A DNA stretch of 64,000 nt from Aquilaria yunnanensis (taxonomy: Eukaryota; Streptophyta; Magnoliopsida; Malvales; Thymelaeaceae), in the NCBI GenBank assembly GCA_039654915.1, contig CM077594.1, positions 93,696,893 through 93,760,892 on the forward strand, written 5' to 3'. Positions 46,491 through 57,229 of the stretch are shown here, one piece after another (the first letter of the stretch is position 1; every line of letters begins with the position of its first letter). The notes beneath the pieces were generated by a model. It was not told the origin of the DNA. It saw only the letters and a list, made by a program, of their open reading frames with translations, and made no database searches. Made by a program: the position numbers and the translations under genes.

Positions 46491-46498
46491 TATATATA
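46491..46498 (-). promoter_or_regulatory. TATA box of the antisense gene in element A
   Basis: The minus strand reads CTATATATAG around 46489-46500, followed by a pyrimidine-rich leader of about 340 nt to the ATG at 46128. It suggests an own promoter, separate from the LTR promoter. Confidence 0.6.
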
Positions 46499-46917
46499 GG
46501 CTGGAAGTAGCTAGTCGAATCGGCGTCATAAGTACCCTTTGAAGGCGAACCGTTGCCATAACTGCTCTCTGCGCCTAAAAAGACGCGCTCTCTGTGACCG
46601 ACACGACTCCCCTCAAATAACAGTGTGCCACGTGTCAGCCGCCGCACCAAAATAGGGGACGCGCCTTTTGACACCCCTAAAAAATTGGGACGCGCCGCTC
46701 CAAACTGACACGCTTGGTCATGAGACGCGACGCTGCACAGACCTGCAAAAGGAAAAAAGAAAGGAGTAAGTAGCCTCGAAGACACCAAAAGACAGGCTAT
46801 TGCCGAACAGCCCATATCTTCGGGCAAAAGGTGTACCTTCGGCACAGGTTTTACTTCCTAAAAACTCCCAAAGATCATCCTCGGAAAGACTACAAACCGA
46901 AGTCTCCACTTCGGCTT

Positions 46918-46933
46918 TCCAAACGGGGGCAAG
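46918..46933 (+). other. likely polypurine tract of element A
   Basis: AAACGGGGGCAAG ends directly at the 3' LTR start TGATAGCC (46934). The same place in element C reads AAAGGGGGGTATG. Confidence 0.6.
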
Positions 46934-47683
46934 TGATAGCCGAAGGGCTATCGCCTTTATCTGACCCGAACTCGGAGCGTCAGGAAACGCGAGGAAGCTA
47001 TTAGCCCCCCCGAGGTACTAAACAGACCGCCTTCGGAAATGGAGAATCAGCTATTGCAAGCCAAAGAGAATCTTCCCAAAGACGGAACCCTGAATCAGGG
47101 AACTCCCCGAACTGCGGGCATATTTCCCGATGGGGCATCGTCCGCACCAGAGGACGACCTCGGTCAGGGACCTCGGGAGTACGGTATGAGCATTTAAGGA
47201 GCCTCTGACATGCCGCCCACAGACGCTACATGTCACCTTAAACGGTGATTTGACACGCCGACGCCGTCCAGGTCTTGTCACGACCTGTCTCGGTCCGAGA
47301 CTCAAGGAGCCTGCCACCGTCTACTTGTCCCCTACGCCCAGAAATTCAGAGAACATCCGACCGAACACGTGTCGCGATCTGAACGGGCTGGACATTCCTA
47401 TAAATACCAGGAAACAAACCCTAGCAAGGGGTTGGACTCCTCCCTCTTGAGAAAACACAGGCGAGCCCACTAAAAACTCTAGTGCTTCCCTCTTACCTTA
47501 TCAGGAAACTGACTTGGGCGTCGGAGGCTCCTCCCCGGAAAAGCACCCCGGGGACCTCCTAACCCCTTTTTCTGAGCTTTGCAAGCACTTTCCCCTGGGA
47601 AACTCCAGCACCAGACGCTCTCCTCCACAGGAAGTCCTCCCAGAAGTCACCATGCCTTCCAGTGAAGATGTCCCCGGACATCA
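46934..47683 (+). repeat. 3' LTR of element A
   Basis: 750 bp, about 95% identical to the 5' LTR by eye. It keeps an intact TATAAAT at 47399-47405. Followed by the TCTAT target duplication. Confidence 0.95.
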
Positions 47684-48369
47684 TCTATCCCTGACTTTAT
47701 TTATGACTAAGTAGGGTCTATCCCAGTTAGGCCTTAATGCCCCATATGGACCCTTGCATTTTCTCTTAGCTCTTCCAGAAAGGCTAACAAAGGCCTTAAT
47801 ACCCCAGGTTTTTTCCAATTAGTTATGACCTAACAAAGGCCATGCCTTCCACTTGTATGTCCTTCTAAAAGCTCTCATATGGACCCTTGCATTTTCTTTT
47901 AGCTCTTCCAGAAGATCGTAGTTTTCTTCAGGTTTCTTGCCACTTTTACGCGGATGATAAGCTTGAGTTTGCAACATGCCTTCATTTAAGCGTGTATTAA
48001 TCTTTCTGTTGCTTCAATTTTCCATGCGTAAAAGTAGTTTTTGTGGTAATCTTCTTTCTTTTCTAAGCCAATTTTTGTAGAGATCATTCAACTGCAACAC
48101 TTCGATTATCGACCCATTATAGATAAATTGAAATTTTAGGTATTTCAAAAGGCTTTTGTAGATCGTTTGAAGGAAAATGTTGTTGCTTATTTTGTGAAAG
48201 CTGTAATTCATATGGGAGCTGTGGTTTTATTTTGCAAGAAAGTACAGTAAGGTACATCCGATAAAGTGAAATGACATCATTAAGTACAGTAAGGTAACCA
48301 ATTATCTAAATGATTATTTCTAGGCAGCATTTTTCCTTCAGGACATGGTAACTTGTAGACTCTATCCCT

Positions 48370-49690
48370 AACTTTATTTGTGACTAAGTAAGGTCCATCC
48401 TAGGTAGGCCTTAATGCCCCATGCCCCAAGTTTCTTCCAATTTGTTATGCCCTAACAAATGCCATGCCTTCCATTTATATGTCCTTCTAAAAGCTCTTAT
48501 ACGAACCTTTGCATTTTCTCTTAGCTCTTCCAGAAAATCTTGGTTTCCTTCATTGCCATTTTTACTTGGATAATAAGCTTAAGTTTGCAACGTTGGATAA
48601 AAAATATCCAATGGGATGAGGGCGTCAGTTCCATAGACCATCACAAAAGAAGATTCCCCTGTGGGTCTTCAAGGCATCGTTCTGTAATCCTATAGTAGAT
48701 TTAGCAATTCTTCTGCCCATTTCCCTTTGGCTTCTCCTAGCATTTTCTTCAGACCTTCTTTAATAGTCCTTTTCATCACTTGTACTTGTCTATTTGATTA
48801 AGGATGTAATATAAGTGTAAAGCAGAGGCAGATGCCTTTTGTGTCTGTAAATTGGTAAAACTATTGATTATCTAACTACTTGTCGTTACCAATGACGATG
48901 GCTTGGGATCACTGTAATTGACAGCTAATGTTTTTCTATAAGAATTTAGTGATTTAAAAAACTATGATAGAGGCTAGGGGCTCTGCTTCCACCTACTTGG
49001 TGAAGTAATCAACTACCACGATATAGTATTTAACTTGCCCTGAAGCAGTGGGAAGTGCCCCAATCAAATCCAAACCCCACGTAGCGAATTGCGAAACATT
49101 AGTGGCCAGGAAGGCATCTGAGAATGATAACCTTTGTATTCACGAGTTAAGCTGACATGCATGACATCGCTAGATGAACTTTCTGGCATCTTCTCAGATT
49201 GTGGACCAGAAGTATCCACATTGCATAGTCTTTTGGACCAAGGAGTTGACACCAATATGCATTCCTTAATCTTCTTAGTGAATTTCTTGAAGAATGCCCT
49301 ACCCTTACTGGGGAGTTAAGCATCATTGTAAAGGAAAGTTGAACCTTTGTATGTACTGTTCATTTCCAATGATGAAAAATCTTCCAGCTCGAATTTTAAC
49401 TCTTGTCTTTTCCTTTGGCATCTTATTCAGGGCCTCAATTTTCAAGGTAATGTTTGATTAGTTCCTTCTAATCATCCCCGAGCGCTATATATCTTATTTG
49501 GCAAATTGAAGGTTTTGCAAGTTCTTATGTCAAGGTCTCTTCTCGGCCCGTCAAAATAATATCTGCCTTTGTGCTCTGGGTCTTTGGAATATTTTGAACC
49601 TACACAAGGTCAACCATCTTCATCAGCCTTTTGTTTTATTTAAGCATTTACAAGAGTATGCTCTCTTTTGCCCCTACCATTCTTGTAATT
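48370..49690 (-). pseudogene. integrase remnant of the outer element
   Basis: Read on the minus strand in broken frames. Integrase core end and post-core are visible at about 48600-48800 (a GEAKGKWAEEL-like stretch and YGTDALIPL-like stretch). The C-terminal part lies at about 48370-48560 (PTWDGPYLVTNK-like) and is duplicated at 47690-47960. The finger and core start lie near 49000-49300. Every piece has stops or shifts. Confidence 0.75.
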
Positions 49691-49699
49691 TAGTTTACC

Positions 49700-50450
49700 A
49701 TTAATTGTGAATCATTGTATATTTTTAGGCATCATACCCTCACCCGACTAGCCATCCAGAGCCCATCTAGAAGGGTTTCATATTCAGTAACATTATTTGT
49801 AATGGAAAATTTTAACTTTATTCTGAGAGCTGGTTCTACGCCCATTGGTTCTTTTTGTAGGATGACTATTCCTTGGTTTTTTGGTCTTAATGCTCTGTCA
49901 ATGTACATTTCCCAGATAGGGACCTGTATAACCACTTTCCTTCACCTATTTCTGACAGTGTCATCTCAGCGACAAAGTCTGCCAGGGCTTGTGCTTTTAC
50001 AGCCCTTCAGGGCTAGTAACTGATATCGTACTCCCCAAGTCAATACACAATTTAGCAAGTCTTTTGGATTTATTTGGCTTTTGGAAGATATCCAATAGAG
50101 GCCAACTTCATGGAAACAATAATGCGGTGCATCAGAAAGTATTATTGTAATTTTTGAGAAGTTATGACAAGGGTAAGGACTACTTTTTGGAGTGTAAGAT
50201 ACCTAGATTCCATCACGCCCGCTCCTGAGAGAGTCTTATTAATGTAGGGTATTGGCCATTGTTTTGTCCTAAGCTTTCTTATAAGTACAGCATTGATGAA
50301 GCTTTTTATTGTGACTAAGTAGAGCATAAGAGACTCATCAAGCTTTGCCTGCTTTAATGTGGAGAGGTGTCGTAAGTTCTCTTTGATCCACTTGAAAGTT
50401 ATGCAGCATTTGTCAATCCATTAAAATATTGCCTCATTTTTAAGTATTTG
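49700..50450 (-). pseudogene. RNase H and connection domain of the outer element
   Basis: At 49732-49935 the minus-strand frame includes FSITNNVTEYETLLDGLW, a plant Ty3 RNase H motif. At 50142-50327 it includes KQWPIPYINKTLSGAG, the usual link between RT and RNase H. The two pieces lie in separate, broken frames. Confidence 0.85.
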
Positions 50451-50459
50451 AAAAAAGGG

Positions 50460-52290
50460 CTTACAACGATCTCTAAAGTGCTGGACGAACCGTCAAAGTG
50501 ATGTTAACTTTCCTACTAGTGTTTGGATGTCCTCTTTATTTTAAGCATTAGGCATCATGAGAATAGCCTCAATTTTTCTTGAGTTTACGTCAATCCCTCT
50601 TTTAAAGACCATGTAGTTAAGGAATTTTCTAGTTGCTACCCCAAAGGTGCATTTTTTTGGGTTAAGCACCATGGTAAATTGGTGCATTTTTTTTTAAAGG
50701 TTTCATAAAGGTCATCAAAGAAATTTTCTACAGCACTACTCTTAACGATCATGTCATCCACATAAGCTTTCATATTCCTCCCCAATTACTTGAAAAAGAT
50801 TCAATTCATGACGCTCTAATAGGTTGCCCAAATATTTTTTAATCCAAATGACATTTGCAAGTAGCAGTACACTGTCTCTCCAATTATAAAGGTTGTCTTT
50901 TCTTTATCTTCAGGGTGTATACGGATTTGATGGCAGCCACTAAAGGCATCCATAAAGGACAATATTTTGAATTCTGATGTAGTATTGACCAATTTGTCTA
51001 TGGAACGTAACAAGTACAGGTCCTTAAGGGAGACATTCACCATTTTCCTTTTGATAGCCAAACGCTATCGCCTCTATCTGGCCGAACTCCCTGCCACAAT
51101 GATGGCTAGAAGAAGCTGGCGCTACCCGAGAAAAGGCGCGATCAGGCACCTCGGGAGATAGCCGAAGAGCTCCGAGCCCGGCACGCCAGGAAACTCCGAG
51201 GACACTACCCGCCCCCCAAGGTTGTGAACATATCGCCTTCGGAAAAGCGGCACCAGACATAGCGAGCCGAACATGATATTCCCGAAGGCGGAACTCCCTG
51301 AAACTGGGAACCCCCGAACTGAGGGCTTGTTTCCCGAAGAGGCTTTGTCCGAACTAGACGATGAGCTCACCCAGGGACCTCGGGAGTATGGCAGGAGCAT
51401 TTATGGAAGCATTTAAGGAAGCCTCTGACACGTCCTATCACAGACGTCATAAAGTCGCCTGAATAGGCGCTCTGACATACGGACGCCATCAAAATCACAT
51501 CATGGCCCATCTCAGCACGTGGCTCAGGACAACCTGCTACCAGTTATCTGTCTCCTACGCCCAGAAACTTAGGGAACATCCGACCGAACACGTATCGTGA
51601 TCTGAACGGGCTAGGCACTCCTATAAACACCAGGAATTAATACTTGGCAAGAGGCTGGTGGGTTGGCCAAACACTGCTCCCACACTTTGAGAAAACTACC
51701 AGGCGAGATTCTTCAGCCCTTTGTGCTATTTCCTCTGCCTTTTCTCAGCCACCACTGACTTGGGCGTTGGAGGCTCCCCCCCCCCCCCCTCCCCCGGAAA
51801 AACACTCCGGGGGCCTCCTAACCCTCTGTTTCTGAGCTTTCAGGCACTCTCCTTGGGGCTATCCATTCCACCAGGCGTTCTTCCTCCCAGAAGTCTCTCC
51901 ACCAGTCACCATGACTATAAACGATGAGGCACCTGGCCATCACCTTTTTTACTAAGACATTAGCAAGCCATTCAGGGTGTGTATTGTGCCTTCAGGATGA
52001 TGTCTACCTTCAGCAGCGTTTCAGCTTTTTCTTTAACAAAATCTTTTCTCTCAGGTGCCATATTGTGTTTTTCTTTTTCTTCTAGTCACTCGAAAGGGTG
52101 TACTTGTAATTTATGAGTGATAATTTCTAGGTTTATTCTGGACTTTTCACTGAGGGACCATGCGAACACATTTGTATTTGATTTTATGAACTGAATGAAT
52201 GTTTGTCTTACTTTTGCTGGAAGATCTTTGTTGATTTTTAACATCTTTCCAACAGCCAGTTCTACCAATTCAGTATCTTTTGACAATGTC
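50460..52290 (-). pseudogene. reverse transcriptase of the outer element, split by solo LTR B
   Basis: The N-terminal part is at 52286-52086 (FAWSLSEKSRINLEIITHKL). Solo LTR B (51052-51942) then interrupts. The rest includes SFMDAFSGCHQIRIHPEDKE at 50816-51061 and an intact YVDD motif (KAYVDDMI) at 50754-50765. Frames are broken downstream. Confidence 0.88.
51052..51942 (+). mobile_element. B: solo LTR of a related Tat-type family, target duplication CCTTT
   Basis: 891 bp, TGATAGCC...CCATCA. CCTTT flanks both sides exactly (51047-51051, 51943-51947). It shares with element A's LTR the TGGGCGTTGGAGGCTCC-type block and an ATG-to-GGCCATCA end (ATGACTATAAACGATGAGG), but is otherwise a different subfamily. 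It holds a long C run at about 51776-51795. It splits the RT of the outer element. Confidence 0.93.
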
Positions 52291-52399
52291 TCACCAGCCT
52301 CATTCTCTTGGGGTTATTATTTCCTCTTCCTTGCCTTTACTAGTGTGAGCTTGTCATCTCCTGGCCTTTGCAAAGTGGCCATGTAGCTCTATTGAATCG

Positions 52400-52980
52400 A
52401 GGCCTAGTCAATAAAGATAGTGGTGTCCTCAACGGGGGTTGCCAAAAACATTATTAGCCACCTCACATTAGATTAGATATGAAATTATAGCTAGGCTGGT
52501 TTCTAGAGTATAGCGTTGTAGGGCAATGGGACATCTAGGACCAAAAACTCTATAGTGTAAAAGTCACAAATGACCCATCTTCCCTGTCCACACCTACTAG
52601 CATTAGGGGTAAATTAATGGTTACAAGCATGAGGACCCCCTCTCTACTTACTTTGAAGGTAAGTCCTGACGTAAAGGATAAAGTGGACCTTTGAAGTTTG
52701 AAATTTTTAATAAGTTAGCAAAGATAACATTCACATTGGCTTTTGTGTCAAAGTAGACTTTTTCCACATCAAAATTGTCGATTTAAGCCCAAAATACTAG
52801 TGGATCCATATAAGGGATGATCACCCGAGACCATCGTGTCTTGTCAGGATTATTAGCATCAATCACCTCTAGCTGAGCAATTTCCAGCCCTTGCATTTTT
52901 CGACCCACGGACAACTCTCCTTTAGGAATCATGTGGATGACTCCTTCTAGTGGTCCAGGGTTCCTATGGCCACACAAAAG
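52400..52980 (-). pseudogene. protease region of the outer element
   Basis: At 52977-52783 a minus-strand frame holds GVIHMIPKGELSVGRKM and VIIPYMDPLVFW, sequence that normally precedes the protease. Just beyond, a NFDVEKVYFDTKANVNVIF stretch matches the protease active-site region, but the expected DTG or DSG triad reads DTK. Inactive. Confidence 0.7.
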
Positions 52981-53039
52981 GGATCATTGCCTCCCTGGCC
53001 TTCATCCCTTTTTGTGGTCCTCATCATCAACTTTCCTAC

Positions 53040-53560
53040 AGTGCCTCCCGTCGAATGTTCGATAGGAGGATGGTTGTCTAAACAGATATTACTTTAACTT
53101 TCTTGCCTGGATCACTTCTTCAAAGAGGTTTTTCAGCTGTCAGCACTCTTCATTGTCATGCCTTTTATCCTTATAGTATCTGCAGTATTTCCTTATATCC
53201 CTCTTGTTTAAAGGCTGCATTGGTAGGGGTTACCTAAGAACTTGATTTTTCCTTTTCAGGGTATACAGCATGTTCGACCTTGTCCCATTTAGGGGCAAGA
53301 AGACCGATTCAGTCAACGAGTGATCCTTGGCCCTACCTCTCTATTTAGGCCCTTTTTTTTGTAGTCTATTGGTTTCTTTCTTGGTACCATTGGTTGGTTG
53401 ACTTCTTCAGCGTACATGTACCAAGTAGCCTGATCAAGGGACTCCTCTATGTATCTTACAGGATTCTTGTAAAGGTCTTAAACTAACCTCGAGTCTCGCA
53501 CTAATCCTAAACTAATGGCAACTAAATGTAACTTTGAGGATAGTTCCTACACTTGTATGA
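53040..53560 (-). pseudogene. gag of the outer element, first of three copies
   Basis: The minus strand shows the end of the gag core near 53390-53480 (YIEESLDQATWYMYAEE) and then a zinc-knuckle-like segment near 53130-53200 (YCRYYKDKRHDNEECW). Later copies lie at 53890-54400 and 56930-57230. All are broken. Confidence 0.75.
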
Positions 53561-54644
53561 CCTCAACTAGCCTGATCAAAGAACTCCTCTATGTATCTTA
53601 CGAGATTCTTGTAAAGGTCTTAAAGTAGCCTCGAGTTTTGCACTAATCCTTAAGTGATGGCAACTAGATGTAACTTCAAGGATAATCCCAGCACTTGTTA
53701 GGATTATTAGCATTAATCACCTCTAGCTGAGCAATTTCCTGCCCTTGCATTTTTCTACCCACAGAGAACTCTCCTTTAGGAATCATGTGGATGTCTCCTT
53801 CTAGTGGTCCAGGGTTCCTATGGCCACACAAAAGGGATCATTGCCTCCCTGGCCTTCATCCCTTTTTGTGGTCCTTATCATCAACTTTCCTACAGTGCCT
53901 CCCGTCAAATGTTCGATAGGGGGATGGTTGTCTAAACAGATATTACTTTAACTTTCTTGCCCGGATCACTTCTTCAAAGAGTTTTTTCAGCTGTCAGCAC
54001 TCTTCACTGTCATGCCTTTTATCCTTATAGTATCTGTAGTATTTCCTTATATCCCTCTTGTTTAAAGGTTGCATTGGTAGGGGTTACCTAGGAACTTGAT
54101 TTTTCCTTTTCAGGGTATACAGCATGTTCGACCTGGTCCCTTTTAGGGGCAAGAAGACCGATTCAGTCAGCGAGTGATCCTTCGCCCTACCTCTTTATTT
54201 AGGCCCTTTTTTTTTGTAGTCTATTGGTTTCTTTATTGGTACCATTGGTTGGTTGACTTCTTCAGCGTACATGTACCAGGTAGCCTGATCAAGGAACTCC
54301 TCTATGTATCTTACGGGATTCTTGTAAAGGTCATAAACTAGCCTCAAGCCTCGCACTAATCCTTAAGTGATGGCAACTAGATGTAACTCCGAGGATAGTT
54401 CCTGCACTTGTATGACCTCAACTAGCCTGATCAAGGAACTCCTCTATGTATCTTACGGCATTCTTGTAAAGGTCTTAAATTAGCCTCGAGTTTCGCACTA
54501 ATCATTAAGTGATGGAAACTAGATGTAACTCCGAGGATAGTCCCTGCAATTGTTAGGATTATTAGCATTAATCACCTCTAGCTGAGCAATTTCCCGCCCT
54601 AGCATTTTTCGACGCACGGAGAACTCTCCTTTAGGAATCATGTG

Positions 54645-55532
54645 TGATAGCCGAAGTGCTATTGCCCTGGTCACCTAAGGACCCCGGAAAGGAGGGAGTC
54701 AGACACCTGAGGTACACGACCTCGATAACCCGCCAATACCAACCTCGGGAAACTGGCATATCGCCTCCCTTGGGAGGACGACAGAACTAACTTCAGAGCT
54801 AGGGAATACCCCGAAGTACCAATTTGACTCTGGGAAAAGGCCCCTCACTCCGAAGGGAGACATCAACCAAGGGGACCTCGGAGGTACGGCAGGAGCCATC
54901 AAGGAGTCTCTGACATTCCGCCCGCACACCCTGTACGCCACCCTCATATGCACTCTGACACGCCGCCACTGCCCACGTCCTGTCATGTAGGGCTACGCTT
55001 ATCGCAGCTCGTGGCCCGAGAAGCCTGCAGGCGGCTAGGGGCCCCCACGCCCAGAAGTACGGATGACATCCGCCCATACACGTGTCATAATCCGAAGGGC
55101 TCACCCCCTCTTATATATATCAGGGGAATGGTTTCAGGCAGGAAAAAAGGCGGGATCTCTCCTCCCTGAATCCTCTCCTTTCAGCCCCCAGGAAAACACG
55201 GCAGGCAAGAGTCTCTTGCGCTTACTACTCGCTCTTCACCTCTTAAAGCACTGACTTGGACGTCGGAGGCTCCTCCTCGGAAAAAGACTCTGGGGACCTC
55301 CTAACGCCTGTTTTCTGAGTGTTTCAGGTAGGTCCTCCTGAGGAATCACCGTTTCGGGCTCTCTCCCATACTGGAAGTCCTTCTTGGCCTCATCGTGCCT
55401 GCCACACGAAGATGCCGCCGGCCATCACAGGTGATCCACACAGAGCACCTTCTGTCGGTACTCGCCCGCACATCCTAAAGTCCCTACAGCATTCACCACG
55501 ACACACAGTGGAGATGATGCTGATGGGCATCA
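54645..55532 (+). repeat. left LTR of element C
   Basis: Starts TGATAGCCGAAGTGC and ends GATGGGCATCA. It contains TTATATATATCAGG at about 55110 as TATA box and ACACGTGTCA upstream. A segment similar to element A's primer-binding site and gag start (GCACCTTCTGTCGGTACTCG, 55445-55464) lies inside the LTR. Confidence 0.9.
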
Positions 55533-55933
55533 TTTTTTTAAGGGCGTTATAATTGCTGCGCGAAGGCGAAACGTCACCATAATTCCCCCTCGCGCATGAA
55601 AAGACGCACCCATCCCAACCAGCACCTACCACGTGTCGCCCGACACGAGAAACTAGGACGCATTTTCTAACATCTTGAAAACCCGGGTGCACCGCTCCAG
55701 ACTAGCATGCCTAGTTTCAAGACGTGACAGTCCACTAGCCTATGGCAGGAAAAGTAAAGAGGTTGGGTATCTTAAGAACACCAAAGGGCAGACAGGTGAC
55801 ACCTGTCCGAACAAAGCATATCCCTTAGGTGGCGAAGTGCCTCCCCTGCGAACGTCACACTCCAAGTCCTGAAAAGCGCTCCCAAAAGGACCACTAGCCA
55901 AGCCTCCACTCCGGCTTTCTAAAGGGGGGTATG

Positions 55934-56831
55934 TGATAGCCGAAGTGCTATCGCCCTGGTCACCTAAGGGCCCCGGAAAGGAGGGAGTCAGACACCTGAG
56001 GTATACAACCTCGGTAGCCCGCCAATACCAACCTCGGGAAACTGGCATATCGCCTCCCTTGAGAGGACGACCGAACTAACTTCAGAGCCAGGGAATACCC
56101 CGAAGTACCAGTCTGACTCCGGGAAAATGCCCCTCACTCTGATTGGAGACATCAACCAAGGGGACCTCGGAGGTACGGTAAGAGCCATCAAGAAGTCTTT
56201 GACATTCCGCCCGCACACCCTGCACGACGCCCTCATATGCACTCTGACACGCCGCCACTGCCCACGTCCTGTCATGTAGGGCTATGCTTGTCGCAGCTCG
56301 TGGCCCAAGGAGCCTGCTGGCCGCTAGGGGCGCCCACGCCCAGAAGTACGGATGACATCCGTCCATACACGTGTCACAATCCGAAGGGCTCACCCCCTCT
56401 TATATATATCAGGGGGAATGTTTTCAGGCAGGAAAAAAGGCGGGATCTCTCTCTTCTCTCTGCCCTGAGTCCTCTTATTTCAGCCCCCAAGAAAACACGG
56501 CAGGCAAGAGTCTCTTGTGCTTACTACTCCTTCTCCACCTCTCAAAGCACTGACTTGGGCGTCGGAGGCTCCTCCTCGGAAAAAGACTCCGGGGACCTCT
56601 TAACCCCTGTTTTCTGAGTGTTTCAGGCATGTCCTCTTGAGGAATCCCCGTTTCGGGCTCTCTCTCATACTGGAGGTCCTTCTCGGCCTCACCGTGTCTG
56701 CTACGCGAAGATGCCACCGGCCATCACAGGTGATCCACACAGAGCACCTTCTGTCGGGACTTGCCTGCACCTCCTGAAGTCCCTGCCGCATTCACCACGA
56801 CACACAGTGGACATGATGCTGATGGGCATCA
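55934..56831 (+). repeat. right LTR of element C
   Basis: Aligned along its length with 54645-55532, with a few small indels (for example CTCTTCTCTCTG near 56450). It ends GGGCATCA and is followed by ATGTG. Confidence 0.9.
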
Positions 56832-57229
56832 ATGTGGATGACTCCTTCTAGTGGTCCAGGGTTCCTATCGCCACACAAGAGGGATCATTGCCTCTCTGGC
56901 GTTCATCCCTTTTTGTGGTCCTCATTATCAACTTTCCTACAGTGCCTCCCATAAAATGTTCAATAGGCGGATGGTTGTCTAAACAGATATTACTTTAACT
57001 TTCTTGCTTGGATCACTTCTTCAAAGAGTTTTTTCAGCTATCAGGACTCTTTACTGTCATGCCTTTTATCCTTATAGTAGCTGCAGTATTTCCTTATATC
57101 CCTCTTGTTTAAATGTTCCATTGGTAGGGGCTACCTAGGAACTTGATTTTTCTTTTTCAGGGTATACAGGATGTTCGACCTTGTCCCTTTTAGGGGCAAG
57201 AAGACCGATTCAGTCAGCGAGTGATCCTT

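Larger units (their letters stand above)
37262..47683 (+). mobile_element. element A: full-length Tat-type Ty3/gypsy retrotransposon with an antisense gene
   Basis: 10,422 bp with two 750-bp LTRs (37262-38011 and 46934-47683), ends TGAT...ATCA, and perfect 5-bp target duplication TCTAT. Primer-binding site at 38012-38029. gag-pol runs 37980-43477 in one frame, then shifts once. Order is gag, protease, RT, RNase H, integrase, so it is Ty3/gypsy. An antisense multi-exon gene fills 43846-46128 between pol and the 3' LTR, a layout known from Tat-lineage plant elements. The LTRs differ at about 34 sites by eye, 28 of them transitions. It inserted into the outer element, a distant relative. Nine in-frame stops make it non-autonomous now. 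Confidence 0.96.
36880..48595. repeat. tandem duplication of about 665 bp in the outer element, split by element A
   Basis: Unit 1 runs 36880-37261 and, after element A, continues at 47689-47970. Unit 2 is 47972-about 48595. Shared pieces include TAGAGATCATTCAACTGCAA-like, TAAATTGAAATTTTAGGTAT and CCATGCCTTCCA. Part of the unit, read on the minus strand, is integrase C-terminus. Element A landed at the TCTAT inside unit 1. Confidence 0.85.
54645..56831 (+). mobile_element. C: internally deleted LTR element, target duplication ATGTG
   Basis: Two LTRs (54645-55532, 888 bp; 55934-56831, 898 bp) flank only about 400 bp. That interior matches the 3' untranslated part of element A (46530-46933), including a CCACGTGTC piece and the polypurine tract. 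gag, pol and the primer-binding site are gone. ATGTG flanks both ends (54640-54644, 56832-56836). It cannot encode anything but could be copied by a relative. Confidence 0.93.

Noticed and set aside
46387..46845. 152-codon minus-strand frame upstream of the antisense gene
   Set aside because: It spans the TATA box and leader of the antisense gene and shows no similarity to the known family.
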